A stretch of 48,413 nucleotides of DNA from Fibrobacterota bacterium (GTDB lineage Bacteria > Fibrobacterota > Fibrobacteria > UBA11236), in NCBI GenBank assembly GCA_947466585.1, contig CANIEU010000001.1, forward strand, positions 1-48,413. Reading direction: 5' to 3'. Positions 45,934 to 48,413 of the stretch are shown here, piece by piece (position 1 is the stretch's first letter; the number at the start of each line of letters is the position of its first letter). The translations under genes and the position numbers were made by a program. A model generated the notes under the pieces. That model made no database searches. It saw only the letters and a program-made list of their open reading frames with translations, and was not told the origin of the DNA.

Positions 45934-46016
45934 GTGGCTAGTGGATAGTGGATAGCCTCCACTTTTCGTGTTTTGTGCTCGTTTTTCGTGTACTCTAACC
46001 ACTAGCCACTATCCAC
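45934..46016. repeat. Heptamer inverted repeat, locus F
   Basis: The left arm is exactly three units (GTGGCTA, GTGGATA, GTGGATA; 45934-45954). The right arm is exactly three inverted units (TAACCAC, TAGCCAC, TATCCAC; 45996-46016). The spacer is 41 nt and holds repeated TTTTCGTGT. It lies 10 nt after the PG-binding gene and ends 29 nt before the lipA -10 box. Confidence 0.88.
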
Positions 46017-46059
46017 TTTTCCCTGTCCGCTACCCATACTTCGCTATCTTTACCCCCCG

Positions 46060-46938
46060 ATGTCCGCACCTTCTGCGCCTACCCGCAAACCGACCTGGCT
46101 CAAGGCCAAAATCCCCGGCGGGGCCGATTACGCCGCCTTGCGCGACAACGTGCGCGAGCATAAGCTCCACACCGTGTGCGAAAGCGCCAGCTGCCCCAAC
46201 CTGGGCGAATGCTGGTCGGCCGGTACGGCCACCGTGATGATCCTCGGCAACACCTGCACGCGCGGCTGCCGCTTTTGCGACGTGCCCAAGGGCAAACCCG
46301 ACGGCCTCGACGGCGAAGAGCCCGAGCGCGTGGCGGAATCGGTGCGCCTGATGGGCCTCAAGTACGTGGTAATTACGTCGGTCGCGCGCGACGACCTCGC
46401 CGACCAGGGCGCCGATGTGTGGCACGAAACCATTCTGCGCACACGGCTCGAAAACCCAGGCACGCGTGTCGAGGTGCTGATCCCCGACATGCAGGGCCAC
46501 ACCGACTTGATCGATCACATCCTCGACGCGAAGCCCGACGTGCTCAACCACAACTTCGAAACCGTGCAGCGTCTGCAGAAGCAAGTGCGCGGACGCGGCA
46601 ACATCCGCGATACGTCCGCCGTGTTGCGCCGCGCCAAGGAGCGCGGCTTCATCACCAAGACCAGTCTGATGGTGGGCGTGGGCGAAACGCGCGAGGAGAT
46701 GGAAGACATCATCCGCCACATCGCGGAACTGAAGGTGGACATCCTCACGATCGGCCAGTATTTGTCGCCGGGGGGCCCGGCCCACTTGCCGGTCACACGC
46801 TTTGTGCCGCCCGAAGAGTTCGACGCGCTGCGCGACTACGCGCTCTCGCAGGGCATCCGCGTTTGCCAGTCGGGTCCGCTGGTGCGCTCGTCGTACAAGG
46901 CGGACGAGGCGGCGGCGGTATTATTCACCGATTCTTGA
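46060..46938 (+). CDS. lipA: Lipoyl synthase
   Basis: A radical SAM enzyme that inserts two sulfurs into octanoyl groups on 2-oxoacid dehydrogenases. A 292-residue protein with both cluster motifs: the auxiliary cluster CESASCPNLGECW near 39-51 and the radical SAM motif CTRGCRFCDV near 65-75. Further marks are VVITSVARDDLADQGA near 101-116, ILDAKPDVLNHNFETV near 150-165 and KTSLMVGVGE near 201-210. TATCTT (46045-46050) ends 9 nt before the ATG and no Shine-Dalgarno exists. The stop overlaps the convergent plsC by 14 nt. Confidence 0.96.
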   Translation: MSAPSAPTRKPTWLKAKIPGGADYAALRDNVREHKLHTVCESASCPNLGECWSAGTATVMILGNTCTRGCRFCDVPKGKPDGLDGEEPERVAESVRLMGLKYVVITSVARDDLADQGADVWHETILRTRLENPGTRVEVLIPDMQGHTDLIDHILDAKPDVLNHNFETVQRLQKQVRGRGNIRDTSAVLRRAKERGFITKTSLMVGVGETREEMEDIIRHIAELKVDILTIGQYLSPGGPAHLPVTRFVPPEEFDALRDYALSQGIRVCQSGPLVRSSYKADEAAAVLFTDS

Positions 46939-47665
46939 TGTCCGCCTCGGCGGCGTCCCAGCAATCTTCCACATACTGCTTCATGCGGTTCCATGTGACC
47001 TTGTCGTCCTCCATGCCCCGCGTGTCGAGCGCCGGGAAGAACCGCACGTCCACGGGTAAAGGAATCGGACCCTTCGGGTCGAAGGCCTCATAGGCCGCGC
47101 GCGAATTGTTGATGTGGACGGGAATGATGCGCGCCCCGGCCATCAGCGCCATGCGCATGCCCCCCATCTTGAGCGGAAGGCGCTTGCCGGTTTTGCTGCG
47201 CGTGCCTTCGGGAAACACCACCAATGGGCGTGACGTAAGTTGGCGCGCGGTATTCTCCAGAGCATTGCGCGCGCCCCGTTTATCGGACCGGTCGATGAAC
47301 ACGCAGCCGGTCGCGCGCATCCAGAAAGCCAGCAGGGGTATGCGCCCGAGCTCGCGCTTGGCCACAAAACCCATGCCTTCTTCGGCGGCGGCGAGCGTGG
47401 CGGGAATGTCGAGCCAGCTGTTGTGGTTGACCAAAAACACGCGCGGCGTGTCGCGCTCGGTGGGCAGCAGATCGTGCCCGGTCACGCGCAGGTCGACCTG
47501 AAAAACGCGCAGGAGAAAAAATCCCCACTCGACGAAGAGCCGATCGATCACGCGTTGCCGTTCCGCTTTGCCGCCGAGCGCCGCGAGGGAATAGTCCCAC
47601 AGGCAGTACGCCATGAAGGCCAGAATGCGGATCACACGCCACACTGTTTTCAAAATTTTCAACAT
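46925..47665 (-). CDS. plsC: 1-acyl-sn-glycerol-3-phosphate acyltransferase
   Basis: Acylates lysophosphatidate to phosphatidate in phospholipid synthesis, at the inner membrane. A 246-residue protein with an N-terminal hydrophobic segment and the four acyltransferase blocks: NHNSWLDIP (H-x4-D) near 77-85, GCVFIDRSDKRGA near 113, VVFPEGTRSKTGK near 143-155, and IIPVHINNSR near 176. GAGG lies about 8 nt before the ATG. It overlaps lipA tail to tail. Confidence 0.92.
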   Translation of the reverse strand: MLKILKTVWRVIRILAFMAYCLWDYSLAALGGKAERQRVIDRLFVEWGFFLLRVFQVDLRVTGHDLLPTERDTPRVFLVNHNSWLDIPATLAAAEEGMGFVAKRELGRIPLLAFWMRATGCVFIDRSDKRGARNALENTARQLTSRPLVVFPEGTRSKTGKRLPLKMGGMRMALMAGARIIPVHINNSRAAYEAFDPKGPIPLPVDVRFFPALDTRGMEDDKVTWNRMKQYVEDCWDAAEADIKNR

Positions 47666-47714
47666 CGGTCCTCGGAAGGAAGGTCAGACAAATAGATAGT
47701 CCAAGAATCGGGGG

Positions 47715-47743
47715 AAAAAGAAAAGGCCCCCTTGCGGGAGCCC
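47715..47743 (-). terminator. Terminator of rpsU
   Basis: On the minus strand GGCTCCC, a GCAA loop, GGGGGCC, then TTTTCTTTTT. The hairpin has one mismatch and a stable tetraloop. Confidence 0.85.
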
Positions 47744-47765
47744 CATCTTCAAAATCGTCCGCTGT

Positions 47766-47963
47766 TTAGCGGGCAGATTCCATCCGCTCCTTGAGGGTGC
47801 GACGGATGGCCTGGTTCAAGCGGCGCTTCCGCTCTTCCGAGGGCTTTTCGTGACGCTGCTTCTTCTTCATGTCGGAAAGAATGCCAGCTTTTTCGCAAGT
47901 TTTGGTGAACCGACGCAGAGCCTTCTCGAAGGACTCGCCGGGACGCACGATGACGCCTGTCAT
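47766..47963 (-). CDS. rpsU: 30S ribosomal protein S21
   Basis: A 65-residue protein of the small ribosomal subunit, needed for translation initiation in many bacteria. It is basic and of the expected length; GVIVRPGESFEKALRRF at the N-terminus and EERKRRLNQAIRR toward the end are family features. The ribosome binding site is GAGGTG about 10 nt upstream. It has its own promoter (48027-48056) and terminator, and a leader of roughly 55 nt. Confidence 0.95.
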   Translation of the reverse strand: MTGVIVRPGESFEKALRRFTKTCEKAGILSDMKKKQRHEKPSEERKRRLNQAIRRTLKERMESAR

Positions 47964-48264
47964 GATATTGTATTCACCTCTTTTCGGGTGTTTTAAGAGA
48001 TTGGTCGTTTTTAGATCAAGGGGTTGAATCTACCTCGTTGGGGAGGGGGGTGTCAACCCAAAAGTTTTTTCAAACGTTCCGGAACCCCTGAAATTTGGCG
48101 AATTTCAGTGATTTTAGCCTGTTTTTCTGAGAATTCGACCATTCCACCTCGCCCGTTGCCACCCGATTTCGGCGATTGCGAACAATTCGGGGCCTTTGGA
48201 TTATTATTGCTTGCGTTCCTTGGTTTTGTTTCCCGACACTCTTCGTCTGAAAAAGAGGCCGAAA
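47964..48264. other. Divergent intergenic region of rpsU and the lipoprotein gene
   Basis: About 300 nt. The rpsU promoter and leader take the left part. The right part (48060-48264) is AT-richer and should hold the promoter of the plus-strand lipoprotein gene; TTATTAT near 48200 is a possible -10. No RNA gene is seen. Confidence 0.5.
48027..48056 (-). promoter_or_regulatory. Promoter of rpsU
   Basis: On the minus strand TTGACA (48051-48056), an 18-nt spacer, TAGATT (48027-48032). The same spacing as the tRNA promoter at 25661. Confidence 0.75.
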
Positions 48265-48413
48265 ATGCTCAAACGGACACCCACACCCTTGTTGTCCTCC
48301 CTGAAATGGGCCCTGCCGGCTCTGGCGATGCTGGTGCTCTCCCTCGCCTTACTCACCGGCTGCAAGAAGGAAGAAGCCAAGAAGATCGAGCCCGCTCCCG
48401 ACACGGTGGCCAC
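48265..48413 (+). CDS. Lipoprotein, N-terminal part
   Basis: The window ends inside this gene. The first 49 residues show a basic start, a hydrophobic stretch (ALPALAMLVLSLALLTGC) and the lipobox LTGC, followed by charged KKEEAKKIEP. AGAGG lies about 8 nt before the ATG. The mature protein is anchored in a membrane by its lipid; the function cannot be read from this part. A solute-binding protein or an outer-membrane lipoprotein would both fit. Confidence 0.75.
   Translation, partial: MLKRTPTPLLSSLKWALPALAMLVLSLALLTGCKKEEAKKIEPAPDTVA

Overview
The window (about 48 kb, GC-rich, densely coded) is a housekeeping and metabolic stretch of a bacterial chromosome. It shows no phage, plasmid, IS or CRISPR content. 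The organism is probably in the FCB group, most likely a Fibrobacterota relative. The case rests on six exported proteins with a signal peptide and a C-terminal beta-sandwich tail like a type IX sorting domain, a mitochondrial-type aconitase, and the general gene set. This placement is an inference.

Layout. 1-3985: FkbM methyltransferase (-), DUF2007/zinc-ribbon protein and aconitase (+). 4300-9005: secreted beta-propeller, MFS transporter and dihydroorotate dehydrogenase (+). 9073-16379 (-): an exported HEAT protein, an exported 27-residue-repeat protein, a SEC-C protein, folC, accD and an HNH nuclease. 16573-20188 (-): MFS transporter, uppP, thiL. 20234-25634: DUF433 protein and secreted sugar dehydrogenase (+), pdxJ and a divergent polysaccharide deacetylase (-), miaA (+). 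25797-26044: tRNA-Ile(GAT) and tRNA-Ala(TGC) with no rRNA beside them. 26049-31494: SRAP-like gene with an apparent frameshift, pgi, an anchored protein, rsmE, radical SAM, lipoprotein. 31611-39000 (+): secreted phosphoesterase, cysD-cysN-cysC-methyltransferase operon, secreted SGNH hydrolase, membrane protein. 39111-44299: decarboxylating D-malate/tartrate-type dehydrogenase, secreted SGNH hydrolase, second secreted beta-propeller. 44417-48413: hsp20 broken by an in-frame TAG, peptidoglycan-binding protein, lipA, plsC, rpsU, and the start of a lipoprotein.

Four patterns stand out. (1) Six intergenic regions carry pairs of inverted arms built from 7-bp units. The unit sequence differs between loci but the architecture is the same; stop codons and start regions of neighbours are embedded in the arms. 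(2) About a dozen genes without a Shine-Dalgarno sequence have a TAnnnT box ending 6-9 nt before the start codon, which suggests widespread leaderless transcripts. In contrast, the tRNA and rpsU promoters are full TTGACA-18-TAnnnT promoters with leaders. (3) Secreted-protein genes often have long leaders with degenerate tandem repeats (periods 13, 11 and 32). (4) An overlapping pair of exported proteins combines a solenoid of twelve D..G.D.Y modules with a HEAT-like partner of unknown function.

Two genes look damaged (hsp20 nonsense codon, SRAP frameshift). Sequencing or assembly error cannot be excluded from one sequence.
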